The notes: generated by a model from the letters alone, not told the origin. Counted from the first letter of the stretch, positions 17,213 to 27,588 are shown. The stretch is DNA of 64,000 nt from an uncultured Acidimicrobiales bacterium (GCA_951813555.1 OX638344.1:2137076-2201075), one strand, 5' to 3'. A program made the numbers and translations.

Positions 17213-19168
17213 ATGAAGCTTGTTTCCTTCCAGGTCAGGACCTTTCGGAACGTTGTCGATTCAGGCGAGATTGAAGTCGACGATGATGTGATATGCCTCG
17301 TGGGGAAGAACGAGGCCGGCAAGTCAGCACTGTTAGAGGCTTTGTATCTTCTCAACCCCTCATATGGCGAAGTCTTCGATGTCGACGACCAGTATCCCAA
17401 GTGGTTGCTGGTTCAAGACCGGAGGCAGGGAGACCCCAGCCAGCGGGTACCGATAACAGCGACATTCGAGCTCTCCTCTTCTGACTCCGAGGCCCTCGAG
17501 TGCATTGTTGGCCCCGGTGTCCTGACAGGCAACCAGGTGAGGATTGAGAGGGCTTACAATGGTGCGCTCAGCTGGGACTTCAGCACAGACGAGACAGCAG
17601 CCGTCCAGGCCCTGGTCTCGCAATTCCCAGATCAGTTGAAGGCCCAAACCCAAGATGTCGGGGCCGTCTCCGATCTGCATAGCCGGCTTCAATCACTAGA
17701 ACAGGACGACGAGGAAAACGACGAATCACCAGAAGAGGGTGACGAGGACGACGACGAGTCACTAGAACGGGACGACGAGGGCGACCTTTCGGGGGCGATT
17801 CAGGCTGCGTGGGAAGTCATCGACTCAGCCGGCCTGCGCGAATTCGGATTGGACGAGCGGATCATTGGGCTGCTTGAGGAGGGGTTGCCGGTCTTCTTCC
17901 GGTTCACGAATTACAGCACGCTGCCGGGAAGAGTGGACATGAGGACCCTGTCATCCAGCGAGAACGAAGGACCTGCGAGCTCAGCTTCTCAGACCGCTCG
18001 CGCGCTGTTGAAGCTCGCTCAAACAACAGCGGAAGACATCGCCCAGGAAGGCTACGAATCTCGTCGAGGAGAGCTCGATGCAGTCCAGATCGACCTTACA
18101 AACCAGGTCTTCGAATATTGGAAGCAGAACACTGAACTCGAGGTCGCGTTCGACGTCGAGCCCGTTACGACCCAACAACCCAACGGCGAGAACGCAGTCA
18201 TCCGCTACCTCCAGATACGCCTGAAGGATCGAAGGACCGGCTACTCCAACAACTTCAGCCAACGGTCATCTGGCTTCCAGTGGTTCTTTTCTTTCTTCGC
18301 AGCATTCAGCGAATTTGAAGACGATGACCGATCCGTCATGGTCCTTCTAGATGAGCCGGCACTGAGTCTGCACGGCCGGGCTCAAGGCGACTTCCTGCGG
18401 TTCATCAATGACCGACTGGCGCCGACATCGCAAGTGCTCTACACCACGCACTCGCCGTTTATGGTCGAGGCGGAGCGGCTGGAGCGGGTACGGATTGTTG
18501 AAGACCAAGGTCCGCCACTGGGTGCCACAGCGTCGAACGAAGTGCTTGCCAGCGACCCAGACAGCCTCTTTCCGCTTCAAGCAGCTCTCGGATACGACAT
18601 TGCCCAGAATCTCTTTATTGGCCCTCACAACCTGGTAGTCGAGGGAACCAGCGACTTCATTTTCGCCACGGTGCTTACGACCAAGTGCTTGGCGAGCGGC
18701 CGCACAGGACTTGACGATCGGTGGCGAATGCTCCCAGCTGGTGGCGCAACCAACATCCCAACCTTCGTGAGTCTCATCGGTCCCCACGTCGATGTCACTG
18801 TCCTTGTAGACAGTGACACCAAGGGCATGCAGCGCGTCACAGGAATGACTGAGCGCGGGCTGCTCGCTTCTCAGCGTCTAATCCACGTTTCCAGCGCCGC
18901 AGACAGCCAAGAGGCGGATATCGAAGATCTCTTCTCCGTAGATGACTACCTGGATCTCTACAACAGGACGTTTGACACGGGCATAATGAGCAGCGAACTT
19001 CCGCAGGGGGACCGCATCACTAAGCGCCTTGAAAAGCTCAGCGGCCGGTTTGACCATGGCCGTGTAGCTGAAACCCTTCTGCGGGACCAGGAATCCGCCC
19101 TCACCGATGTGACACTCGACCGCTTCGCGGCTCTCTTCCAGGCAATCAACTCCACGATGGAACTTTGA
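17213..19168 (+). CDS. OLD-family ATP-dependent endonuclease (AAA + TOPRIM)
   Basis: A 651-residue protein with an ABC/SMC-like ATPase split around an insertion: Walker A GKNEAGKS at residues 31-38, a very acidic low-complexity stretch near 160-195, then VMVLLDEP and TTHSPF (Walker B/D-loop and H-loop). A C-terminal TOPRIM domain follows, with LVVEGTSDF (Glu) and TVLVDSDTKG (DxD). OLD proteins are nucleases that act in phage and plasmid exclusion. No UvrD-like partner follows, so it is class 1 rather than Gabija-like. It is a defence cargo gene of the transposon. The promoter is not clear. Confidence 0.85.
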   Translation: MKLVSFQVRTFRNVVDSGEIEVDDDVICLVGKNEAGKSALLEALYLLNPSYGEVFDVDDQYPKWLLVQDRRQGDPSQRVPITATFELSSSDSEALECIVGPGVLTGNQVRIERAYNGALSWDFSTDETAAVQALVSQFPDQLKAQTQDVGAVSDLHSRLQSLEQDDEENDESPEEGDEDDDESLERDDEGDLSGAIQAAWEVIDSAGLREFGLDERIIGLLEEGLPVFFRFTNYSTLPGRVDMRTLSSSENEGPASSASQTARALLKLAQTTAEDIAQEGYESRRGELDAVQIDLTNQVFEYWKQNTELEVAFDVEPVTTQQPNGENAVIRYLQIRLKDRRTGYSNNFSQRSSGFQWFFSFFAAFSEFEDDDRSVMVLLDEPALSLHGRAQGDFLRFINDRLAPTSQVLYTTHSPFMVEAERLERVRIVEDQGPPLGATASNEVLASDPDSLFPLQAALGYDIAQNLFIGPHNLVVEGTSDFIFATVLTTKCLASGRTGLDDRWRMLPAGGATNIPTFVSLIGPHVDVTVLVDSDTKGMQRVTGMTERGLLASQRLIHVSSAADSQEADIEDLFSVDDYLDLYNRTFDTGIMSSELPQGDRITKRLEKLSGRFDHGRVAETLLRDQESALTDVTLDRFAALFQAINSTMEL

Positions 19169-19442
19169 AAGGCCCTAATCGCCGTCCTTAGGGAACACTG
19201 CCACTATGGGTTCGTCGTCCAGCCGTCATGACAGGAGAGACAATCGGCAACATCAAGACATCAGGGCCACCATTGAGTGCGTCCTCAGCACCATCTCATT
19301 GCCCTGGTTCTCCTCCCGGAGCCCAAGACTGCCATCACCATCACGGACTTGGCATTGTCGCCCCAGTAATTTGCGACCAATTCCACCATTGGTGGACTCA
19401 AGAATCCGCGTTCGGCGGCATACCATAGAGGCAACTACAACG

Positions 19443-19622
19443 ATGGCAGGCAATTGCGAGTTCTACCGTTACTCAGACACGGCGGGGGAGTGGAGGTGGC
19501 GCTTCAAGGCCCCAAACGGGAAGATCATGGCTGATTCGGGTGAGGGCTACTCAACCTTGTCAAGCTGAGACGACGCAATCGATGCGATCAAGCGGGAAGC
19601 AGCGCGCGCTGACAAGACCTAG
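19443..19622 (+). pseudogene. DUF1508 (YegP-like) gene with an in-frame stop
   Basis: From ATG 19443 the frame reads NCEFYRYSDTAGEWRWRFK and on to DSGEGYSTLSS, the DUF1508 fold signature. It then meets TGA at 19566-19568. Beyond it, the same frame continues DDAIDAIKREAARADKT to TAG at 19620-19622, which is the normal end of a DUF1508 domain. One base change (CGA to TGA, for example) explains it. The family is of unknown function. The remaining gaps 19169-19442 and 19623-19824 hold no gene that I can support. Confidence 0.7.
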
Positions 19623-19824
19623 CGTCCCCTCTTGCACTATCAACCTGGTCGCGGTGACCTCTTCTCGGCTCAATCCAGCGGGAGGCCACTCGCCGAGAGA
19701 GTGATCGCCTGGGCCGGCAAAATACTCGCCGCTAGCGGGGTTTCAGATTGCACTACCTCTCGAGCGACTCGACTCAAGTGTCCACAGAGGCTTGCGGCTC
19801 AGGGTGGCAATTTCGGCAACTCGT

Positions 19825-20430
19825 CTATATGTCTATCCCTTGGTCGGATGTGCTGCCTCGTCTTGGCGCTTGTCGTCTAGGGGACCGGATGTTCCTGCCT
19901 TCTCCTGCTTCTTCGCAGACCGCCCGGGTGAAGTACTCGACCGACATTGAGAAGTTGGTGTTTCCCCACGCTTCGTGGACCAGGTCTAAGACCTGGTCCA
20001 CGTCGTCGTACCCGATCTCGCGCACAAGGCGCACTGCATCGTCAAAGTCGACTTCCCGGCCCGCGGCGAGCTTCATGGCCAAGAGGAAGTGGGGTCCAGG
20101 GCTCAGGACCTGCAATCTGCTTCCCCTATAGACCACTTCGAGCCTTGGAGTGAGCTTAGGTATGGATATCTTCGCCGCGTCGTTGATCCACTCGTCTCTC
20201 AGGCGGTGACGTTGACCGACTACGCGGGCTGCTTGTCTCAGCTCTTCTGGAAAGGGCTCGGAGATAATGTCGACGTCGTTGGTTCGGCGTATGTCGTATT
20301 TGAGCAGCATTACCGCACCGCCACAGGCCACGAGCTTGATAGGCTCACCGGGCCCGAGGGCATCGTCTACCTCGTCCAACAAACCCCTCAGGCCCGATGC
20401 GTCAAACAGCGGCGCCTCGTCTCGACTCAT
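19825..20430 (-). CDS. DUF6036 nucleotidyltransferase (AbiEii-like toxin candidate)
   Basis: A 201-residue protein with the minimal nucleotidyltransferase signature: GG at residues 37-38 (CGGAVMLLKYDIRRT) followed by NDVDII with D52 and D54. This is the pattern of DUF6036/AbiEii proteins, which act as toxins or modify tRNA in related systems. ATG 20430 overlaps the stop of the upstream gene by 4 nt (ATGA), the usual coupling of a toxin-antitoxin pair. It is the last cargo module before the right end. A function as toxin is inference from family and gene order. Confidence 0.72.
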   Translation of the reverse strand: MSRDEAPLFDASGLRGLLDEVDDALGPGEPIKLVACGGAVMLLKYDIRRTNDVDIISEPFPEELRQAARVVGQRHRLRDEWINDAAKISIPKLTPRLEVVYRGSRLQVLSPGPHFLLAMKLAAGREVDFDDAVRLVREIGYDDVDQVLDLVHEAWGNTNFSMSVEYFTRAVCEEAGEGRNIRSPRRQAPRRGSTSDQGIDI

Positions 20431-20771
20431 TGCAAGGCGAGGGTTGATGCCTCGAAATACACACCGTGGACAGAGCACACCGAAGACGCCTGCGACGCCA
20501 CCCACCGGCCCCAATCCGTGTCGAGGGCCCGCCCGGACAGCGTCATCGGCTCAGTCAACCGCTGAGAGCCAACCCAGTCCGGGACGTCAAGCCCATCACG
20601 GGCACACAGCCCATGAACAACTGCGGCGATGACCGCCAGGTCGTGTGGACCGCCCTGTGGGGCCACACCGTTGCACAGCATCTCGAGGCGCTGGTCCGGC
20701 TCACCATTCCAGTCCTTGATGAACTGCACCACCGGCCGGAACCGCTCCGGCTGGCACTTCGGATGACCCAT
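20427..20771 (-). CDS. Putative antitoxin partner of the DUF6036 protein
   Basis: A roughly 114-residue protein (ATG 20771) with the segment DHAL-like PHDLAVIAAVVHGLCARDGLDVPDW and a C-terminal HGVYFEASTLALQ. This recalls the small partner proteins that precede DUF6036/AbiEii genes in actinobacteria. The frame is open upstream to 20906, where it runs into the right-end array, so a longer form starting at a GTG near 20810 is possible. It is translationally coupled to the nucleotidyltransferase. The assignment is mostly from gene pairing. Confidence 0.6.
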   Translation of the reverse strand: MGHPKCQPERFRPVVQFIKDWNGEPDQRLEMLCNGVAPQGGPHDLAVIAAVVHGLCARDGLDVPDWVGSQRLTEPMTLSGRALDTDWGRWVASQASSVCSVHGVYFEASTLALQ

Positions 20772-20898
20772 CTCACTGGGAAGCTCCAAAACGTTGATAA
20801 CCCTCACATCCCTCACACCCCAAATTCTACAAGCATCGCCACAACTGCCGAATCCCAATATCGACCTCCCGCAATCCCACCGACATGGCCATCGACAA

Positions 20899-20984
20899 TT
20901 CGCCATCTACCTGAGACGCTCGCCACTTATCTGAGACGATTCGCCAAGAGTCTGAGATTCCGCCAACTTCGGTGAGATCGGACA
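20899..20984. repeat. Right-end transposase binding array
   Basis: Four nearly contiguous inverted units: R4 20899-20917, R3 20919-20937, R2 20940-20958 (all 8-bp spacers) and the terminal R1 20959-20978 (9-bp spacer), followed by CGGACA. All point the same way. Tight packing on the right and spaced sites on the left mirrors Tn7. Confidence 0.87.
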
Positions 20985-20989
20985 CTCAT
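20985..20989. repeat. Right target-site duplication of the transposon (CTCAT)
   Basis: CTCAT immediately follows the terminal ACA of the right end and matches 6142-6146 exactly. Confidence 0.9.
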
Positions 20990-21092
20990 CATTTTGACAT
21001 AAAGGAATGAGAAGCCCCAATAACTTTACATAACATGTATTCTCAACGCTCTGGGCAAGAATGTTGAACTGTAAAGTTACTGAAAATAACTG

Positions 21093-21145
21093 TTGACATC
21101 TGAAAACTTTATGAATAGAGTGCTCTGGCTGGCTTGAGCCAGAGC
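21093..21145 (+). promoter_or_regulatory. Promoter and leader hairpin of the tad operon
   Basis: TTGACA at 21093-21098 and TAGAGT at 21116-21121 have a 17-bp spacer, a near-consensus promoter. Directly after it, GCTCTGGCT (21122-21130) and AGCCAGAGC (21137-21145) form a perfect 9-bp stem with a 6-base loop over the expected transcription start. This could be an operator or a protective 5' hairpin. The first gene starts at 21194. Confidence 0.65.
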
Positions 21146-21193
21146 TATCGGCCCCACCGGCCCTTGTCGAAGTGCGTTGAACGGAAGGGTTGT

Positions 21194-22279
21194 ATGGGTG
21201 CCGTCCACCGAGTGTGTATGGCCGCAGCGCTGCTGTTGACTGCCTGTGCAAGCAACGGTGCCGATCCGCCCGCGTCCTCTTCGCCAACTGCTCCGTCGGC
21301 ATCTGCTACTGGGGTGCTGTTGACCGACCCCGACCAGAACGAGGCCTCCGAACCGAAGGCCGCCCCATCGTTGACGGTGCCGCCCGCCACCGGACTTGCC
21401 CCCGACCCCGGTACGGCGATGCCAATGTCGGGATCCACGGCCAACCCGACAACGGAATTGCCCAAGGAGTGGACACTCAACACCGGGGCCAGTGGCACCA
21501 GCGTCTCCGATCCGGTGGTCAACCACCCACCCGGCCATTCCCACTCCCACCCCGTTGCCGATGAGTCGAGTTCGGATCCCATCTGGCAGGACATTCCGCC
21601 CGGCGCTGCCGATGAGGGCGGGACTAGCGCTGGTGCGTACCAGTTGCCGCCGGCGTCGCTGGAGAGCGCCTGGACAGAGGACTCTTCCGGTGGGTACCAG
21701 GTGCTTCGGCCCGCCACCCTGGAGGAATTGGACGGGTTCCGCGTAATCTCACCGCCCCCGGAGGCCTGGGACTGGATGACCCGGTGCGTGAATCATCATG
21801 CAGACCCATCGGCTTCCTCGCCGTGGCCCCAAGATGTGCGCGTGTCGCAAGCCGTGCTCGGCTGCACCACCAGCGCAGGCTTGATGGAGCAGGCGATACA
21901 GCGTTACGGCGCCGAACGCGAGTGCGTGCAGCAGGCGTATTCCGACGATTACAGCGTGGTCGGCGGGCAGGGCAACTCTTGGACACAGTGCCCGACTATC
22001 GGAAATCCGACCCCGCTTGACGGTCGCCCCTTCGCGGAGAAGTGCCGCGACGCCGTGCTCCGGGGCTTGGAGCTCAAGGGGCATACCCGGCTGGAGAAGA
22101 TCGCTGCCGATACTTGTGTGCTGTTCGAAGCCGATCTCGCTGCGCACCTCGCAGTTCCGGGAACAACCCGATTGTGTGCCGAGCACTGGATGTTGAACGC
22201 CGTGCTCAATGCCGAGGCTCCGGGCGCGGTGCCCGGACTGCAACAGCACATGGGGGTGAACACCAGTGGGACGTGCTGA
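21194..22279 (+). CDS. Exported lipoprotein of the tad operon
   Basis: A 361-residue protein with a signal peptide and lipobox LTAC (cleavage before Cys at about residue 18), then a Pro/Ser/Thr-rich linker to about residue 150 and a Cys-containing C-terminal domain. No family is recognised. ATG 21194 is preceded by GGAAGGG and gives a normal lipoprotein signal; the open frame reaches upstream to 21134 but would bury it. It is the first gene after the promoter and probably part of the tad apparatus at the cell surface, which is inference from position. Confidence 0.72.
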   Translation: MGAVHRVCMAAALLLTACASNGADPPASSSPTAPSASATGVLLTDPDQNEASEPKAAPSLTVPPATGLAPDPGTAMPMSGSTANPTTELPKEWTLNTGASGTSVSDPVVNHPPGHSHSHPVADESSSDPIWQDIPPGAADEGGTSAGAYQLPPASLESAWTEDSSGGYQVLRPATLEELDGFRVISPPPEAWDWMTRCVNHHADPSASSPWPQDVRVSQAVLGCTTSAGLMEQAIQRYGAERECVQQAYSDDYSVVGGQGNSWTQCPTIGNPTPLDGRPFAEKCRDAVLRGLELKGHTRLEKIAADTCVLFEADLAAHLAVPGTTRLCAEHWMLNAVLNAEAPGAVPGLQQHMGVNTSGTC

Positions 22280-22283
22280 CCGC

Positions 22284-23702
22284 ATGCGGGTGGCCGCCGC
22301 CGTTGTGACAGCCGCGCTGCTCACGATGTTGCACAGTGCTGCGCCTGGTGCTGCCGATCTGAAGCTCGACCTCGGCTGGCCCTCATGCGATGACGCGTCA
22401 CCGGGCCAGTGGTGCTGGACCAGCCGCACCAAATTGGTCCACGAGCACACCCACACCAACGAGTTTGTCGAGTACGCCGGCACACCCTACGGCAAACAGC
22501 CGACCGGAAATACCCGGTTCACCTCATGTGTCGTTCACAGCACCAGTCAGGGGTGCGGCCACAGCCCACCCGCAGCCGACACCCCGGGGGCGTGGTACGA
22601 GCTTGAGGACCACTCGTGGGCGCCGCTGACGTACTACTGGTCTTACACCGGGTATTGGATGCCCGTGCCTCCCTCGTCGACGCCTACTCCGACGGCCACG
22701 GCCACGTCCACGCCTTCTCCTACTCCGACAGCCACGTCCACGACCACGCCTTCGCCTACTCCGACGTCCACGTCCACGCCTTCGCCTACTCCCACGTCCA
22801 CGGCCACATCCACGCCTTCGCCTACTCCCACGTCCACGCCTTCGCCTACTCCGACGGCCACGCCTCCGCCTCCACCCACTCCCACGCCTCCGCCCCCACC
22901 CACTCCGCTGCCTACTGCGATGCCCCTGCCGACGGCTACTGCGGTTCCAACAGCTACTCCCCCTCCGCCGCCTCCCCCTCCGCCGCCTCCCCCTCCGCCG
23001 CCTCCCCCTCCGACAGAGAAGACTTGCTCGTCGGCGTGGACCGACCAGACCCGGATGTCGCTGCTGGGGCGGGTGCGGTGGGAGTCGATTGTTCCCTACG
23101 CCAGTGGATTCACCGGATACCACCATCCGGAGGTCCCGGGCGGGGGGCTGTTTCTGACTGCGGCATCGAGGGCGGGCCGCGCGGTGCGCCATTGGACAGC
23201 CCTGCAACCGGGGGCAACGCTCGATGTGCTTGACGCCCCGGTGAACGGATGCCTGTGGACGGCTACAGGCGTCGGGGTGTCGCTTCGAGAGTTGCTTCCC
23301 TATGAGCCTGCTGATCTGGCCAAGCTGAAGTCGCCGGGCAGCGTGGCTGCGGAGGACGCGGCCAAAAGGGCAGCCACGCTGTGGGATCTCCTGAGTCCTC
23401 AGCGCAAACAATGGTTCCAAGCCGCCTTTTCCCGCATCGATCCCCCTGTTACTTGGTGCCCGCCAGGTGATTTGCCCCCTTGGACTGTGCCGGAAAACGG
23501 GGTGTTGTCGCTGTCCGCCGCCTGGGAAACAGCCCACGGGCACTGCCGGTGGCCGATCCCCCGCCGGGGCTTCTGGGTGTGGCGCCTGCAAGTTCGGTAC
23601 ACCTCTGAGCAGGGCGATCACCACACCCTGGTCTTGGCCGATGATCTGTCCTGGTTCCGCGAGCCGACCGAGTATCTGGATCAACGGATCACCATATGGT
23701 GA
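22284..23702 (+). CDS. Secreted Pro/Thr-rich protein
   Basis: A protein of about 472 residues with a signal peptide (MRVAAAVVTAALLTML), a Cys-containing N-terminal domain, a low-complexity middle of Thr/Pro/Ser repeats (TPSPTPT type) ending in a long run of Pro (nt 22677-23016), and a C-terminal domain with several Trp and Cys residues. The repeat looks like a rigid cell-wall-spanning linker, possibly glycosylated. An in-frame GTG at 22266 overlapping the upstream stop is an alternative start. No known family is recognised. It is placed between the lipoprotein and the tad genes. Confidence 0.75.
   Translation: MRVAAAVVTAALLTMLHSAAPGAADLKLDLGWPSCDDASPGQWCWTSRTKLVHEHTHTNEFVEYAGTPYGKQPTGNTRFTSCVVHSTSQGCGHSPPAADTPGAWYELEDHSWAPLTYYWSYTGYWMPVPPSSTPTPTATATSTPSPTPTATSTTTPSPTPTSTSTPSPTPTSTATSTPSPTPTSTPSPTPTATPPPPPTPTPPPPPTPLPTAMPLPTATAVPTATPPPPPPPPPPPPPPPPPPTEKTCSSAWTDQTRMSLLGRVRWESIVPYASGFTGYHHPEVPGGGLFLTAASRAGRAVRHWTALQPGATLDVLDAPVNGCLWTATGVGVSLRELLPYEPADLAKLKSPGSVAAEDAAKRAATLWDLLSPQRKQWFQAAFSRIDPPVTWCPPGDLPPWTVPENGVLSLSAAWETAHGHCRWPIPRRGFWVWRLQVRYTSEQGDHHTLVLADDLSWFREPTEYLDQRITIW
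22677..23016 (+). repeat. Low-complexity Thr/Pro-coding repeat
   Basis: Irregular repetition of ACG/CCT/CCG codons, ending in tandem CCTCCCCCTCCGCCG units that encode a long Pro run. It is coding sequence and not a CRISPR array: there are no unique spacers. Confidence 0.85.
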
Positions 23703-24345
23703 ACCGTCCCAACCCCGGGCAGTGGTCGCCCACGTCATGGCCGGTTGCCTTCCGCTGGCGCCTGTTGGCTACGGCGGTCGTCCTGGTGGCCACCGTCGCC
23801 GTGATCGCTGCGCTGTCCCGAGACGGCGAGGACGTCGCAGAGGTTGCGGTGGTGGCGGCGGCTCAGCGGTGGGCCGAGGGGCACCCACCGGGCGATCACG
23901 CCACTGTCAACATGCCGGCCGACTTTGCGGCGCTGTTTGTCCAGCCCTCTGAGCTGGCTGAAGCCGTGGCAACAGTCGATGTGCCCGAGGGCACGCTGGT
24001 CTCGCCCAAGATGCTGCGCCCCCGTCAACGCGGTGACGACAACCGCATGACCGCGCTGATGCGGTTCATGGTGAGCGCGGAGATGTGGCCCGGTCCTGGT
24101 CCTGCTGCCGGAGACCGGGCGGTGTTCTCCCCCTCCTCCGGTGGATGCGCAGCCGCCCTGGCGACCTTATTGGCGGTGGGCGACGAAGGTGCCGCCACCA
24201 GCGTGACCTTGGAGGCCACCCCTGAACTGGCCGCCGTGCTGTCCGATGGGCAGTGGTGGATATGGGAGTCGCCTCCCGGGGGCTGGCCCCAGTGCCAAAG
24301 CAAGGGCGCCCCCGACGCTGGTCGCAGCAATGAGGCGACGAGCTG

Positions 24346-24346
<1 letters not shown>
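23696..24346 (+). CDS. SAF-domain protein (CpaB/RcpC-like)
   Basis: A 216-residue protein with one N-terminal membrane helix (about residues 24-40), then VVAAAQRWAEGH and the SAF-type segment VDVPEGTLVSPKML, as in CpaB/RcpC proteins of tad systems. These lie at the cell surface and may bind the wall. ATG 23696 overlaps the upstream stop region, consistent with coupling. The SAF assignment is moderate; the operon position supports it. Confidence 0.65.
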
Positions 24347-26024
<1,678 letters not shown>

Positions 26025-26028
<4 letters not shown>

Positions 26029-26840
26029 CTGCGCAAGCCGCGGCGGCTTTGGCCTCAGGGTTCGTCTTGATGGTGATGGTTTGGTGGCCAACGTCGGCCG
26101 GAACTCCCTCGGCGCTTCTTATGGGGAGCCTCTTGCTGTCCCAGCGACGCTTGCTGCGAGCCGGGCCGCTGCTGGCCGCGGCACTGGTCGCCCTCGGATT
26201 CATCGCCGGATTGGTGCTGGTGGGGGCAACGACCGGCGTGGCCGGCATGGTGCTAACCGGCGTGGGCATCTGGGCAATCGCGGTTCAGATCAGGTCGCGC
26301 CGCAGTCTGCGGGAAGCCGACGATCTGGCCCAGCTGACCAACGGACTGGCCAACCAGGCGTTGGTCGCTCCCACCGTGGTGGAAGCCGTCCGCCAAGCAG
26401 CGCCGTTGATTCACGGCCGGGTCGGTGCGGCTGCACAGCTAATGGCCGCCGAGTGCGAGACCGGTGGCCTGGTCGAAGCGGCCAACCGCTTTTCCACCAC
26501 CATCCGGCGCCCCATAGCCGAGATGTTGGCCACCGTGCTGTCCGAGGCATTTCGGGGCGGCGCGCAGTGGGTGGGCTTGGCCGGCGTCCTGGCCGACGAG
26601 GCCATGGAGGCGGCCGAGACTGCCCGCCACTTCCACCGCTATGTGGCTGCCCTCATGCCTCAAATCGCGGTTACCGTGGTGATGGCAGTCGGCATGCTGG
26701 CCATCAGCGGCTTCGCAGCCAAAGACGTGGGTCGTTGGCTTACCTCATCGGTCGGGCAGCAGTTCCTGCTGCTATTGGCGCTGCTGACCGCCGCGCTCTG
26801 CGCTCGGGTGCTGGCCCTGGCCTGGCGAGCCGGCCGATGA
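26025..26840 (+). CDS. tadB: TadB-like membrane platform protein
   Basis: A 271-residue T2SSF/TadB protein: two to three helices in the first 100 residues, a cytoplasmic helical domain (READDLAQLTNGLANQ to HFHRYVAALMPQ), then a C-terminal helix pair. GTG 26025 overlaps the tadA stop by 4 nt (GTGA). It forms the inner-membrane platform with TadC for pilin extrusion. The frame extends upstream to 25785, but that part overlaps tadA. Confidence 0.8.
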
Positions 26841-27550
26841 TCTTCGTCGCCGGTTTCTCGGGGGTGGCCGCGACGATGGTACTGCTGCTGACCCCGCCCA
26901 AGACCACCAGCCAGGCGGCAATTCACGCCGCGGCCATTGGTTGGCCTCCCAACCATATCTCGATGGCTGGCTGGACTCTGTCGGCTGCCGGGGCTGGGGT
27001 TGCTGGGCTCGTCGGTCAATCGGCATCCGGCTGGGCCGGAGGCTTGACTCTGGCGGTCTTGGCCGGAACGTGGCTGCCTCGCCTGGTGCCCGCGGCCATC
27101 CGGTCGCTCGCCGCTGCGGCCTATCGAGGAGAACGGGACCAAAAGGTACTCGAGTGGATGCGCAAGCTGCGGCTGCTGACCTCGTCGGGACAGCCCATCA
27201 ACTCGGCCGCGGTCAACGCAGCTTTGACGATATCGGGGAGGGCTTTCACCGTGGCTCAGGGGACCATCGGGGCTGCTCTGGAGGCCGGACGGGATCCGCT
27301 GCCCGCGGTCACCGCGGCCATTGCCGGTTCCCCCGCCGAGCCGCTGCTGGCCTCGGTAGTGGCTGCTGAGCGGGCCGGGGCGGCGTCCTCAGACCTGTTG
27401 GACAAGTCCCTTTCCCGATCGGTTCGGACCCTGGAGTCCAAGCAACGCCTGGCGATCGACCAGCTCAGCCGGGCCATCGGAACCACGGTCACCCTGGTGG
27501 CCGCCGTCGCTGGTCTCACCGTCATGGCCGCCGTGGTCTTCGTGCTCTGA
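26837..27550 (+). CDS. tadC: TadC-like membrane platform protein
   Basis: A 237-residue second T2SSF-type protein: N-terminal helices, a soluble helical domain with DQKVLEWMRKLRLLTSSGQP, and a C-terminal helix (TTVTLVAAVAGLTVMAAVVFVL). ATG 26837 overlaps the tadB stop by 4 nt (ATGA). It is the partner of TadB. Confidence 0.8.
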   Translation: MIFVAGFSGVAATMVLLLTPPKTTSQAAIHAAAIGWPPNHISMAGWTLSAAGAGVAGLVGQSASGWAGGLTLAVLAGTWLPRLVPAAIRSLAAAAYRGERDQKVLEWMRKLRLLTSSGQPINSAAVNAALTISGRAFTVAQGTIGAALEAGRDPLPAVTAAIAGSPAEPLLASVVAAERAGAASSDLLDKSLSRSVRTLESKQRLAIDQLSRAIGTTVTLVAAVAGLTVMAAVVFVL

Positions 27551-27588
27551 CGCGCGCCGGTTGCCCTGCACCAAGAGAGAAACCACCC

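Larger units (their letters stand above)
6147..20984. mobile_element. Complete Tn7/Tn5053-like transposon, 14,838 bp
   Basis: The left end begins TGTCCGGTCTCACC and the right end, read inward on the other strand, begins TGTCCGATCTCACC. Both are flanked by CTCAT. Inside each end is an array of the site (A/G)TCTC-N8/9-GGCGAA: three spaced units on the left (6153-6239) and four tightly packed units on the right (20899-20978). This is the same asymmetry as Tn7. The element carries a TnsA-like/TniA/TniB/TniQ operon (13604 to 8880, minus strand) plus cargo on both sides. In relatives the transposition genes usually abut one end, but here the operon is central. A tyrosine recombinase and recombination site replace the serine resolvase/res of Tn5053. 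It is inserted 50 bp upstream of a DUF2236 gene. Confidence 0.92.

Noticed and set aside
19566..19568. TGA as a selenocysteine codon
   Set aside because: DUF1508 proteins have no Sec/Cys at this point and no SECIS-like hairpin is seen directly after it.
22677..23016. Possible CRISPR or minisatellite array
   Set aside because: No unique spacers and no regular period; it is in-frame coding sequence.
22524..23738. A 404-codon antisense frame rich in Arg/Gly across the Pro/Thr repeat
   Set aside because: It is the reverse complement of Pro/Thr codons; composition is low-complexity and there is no start context.
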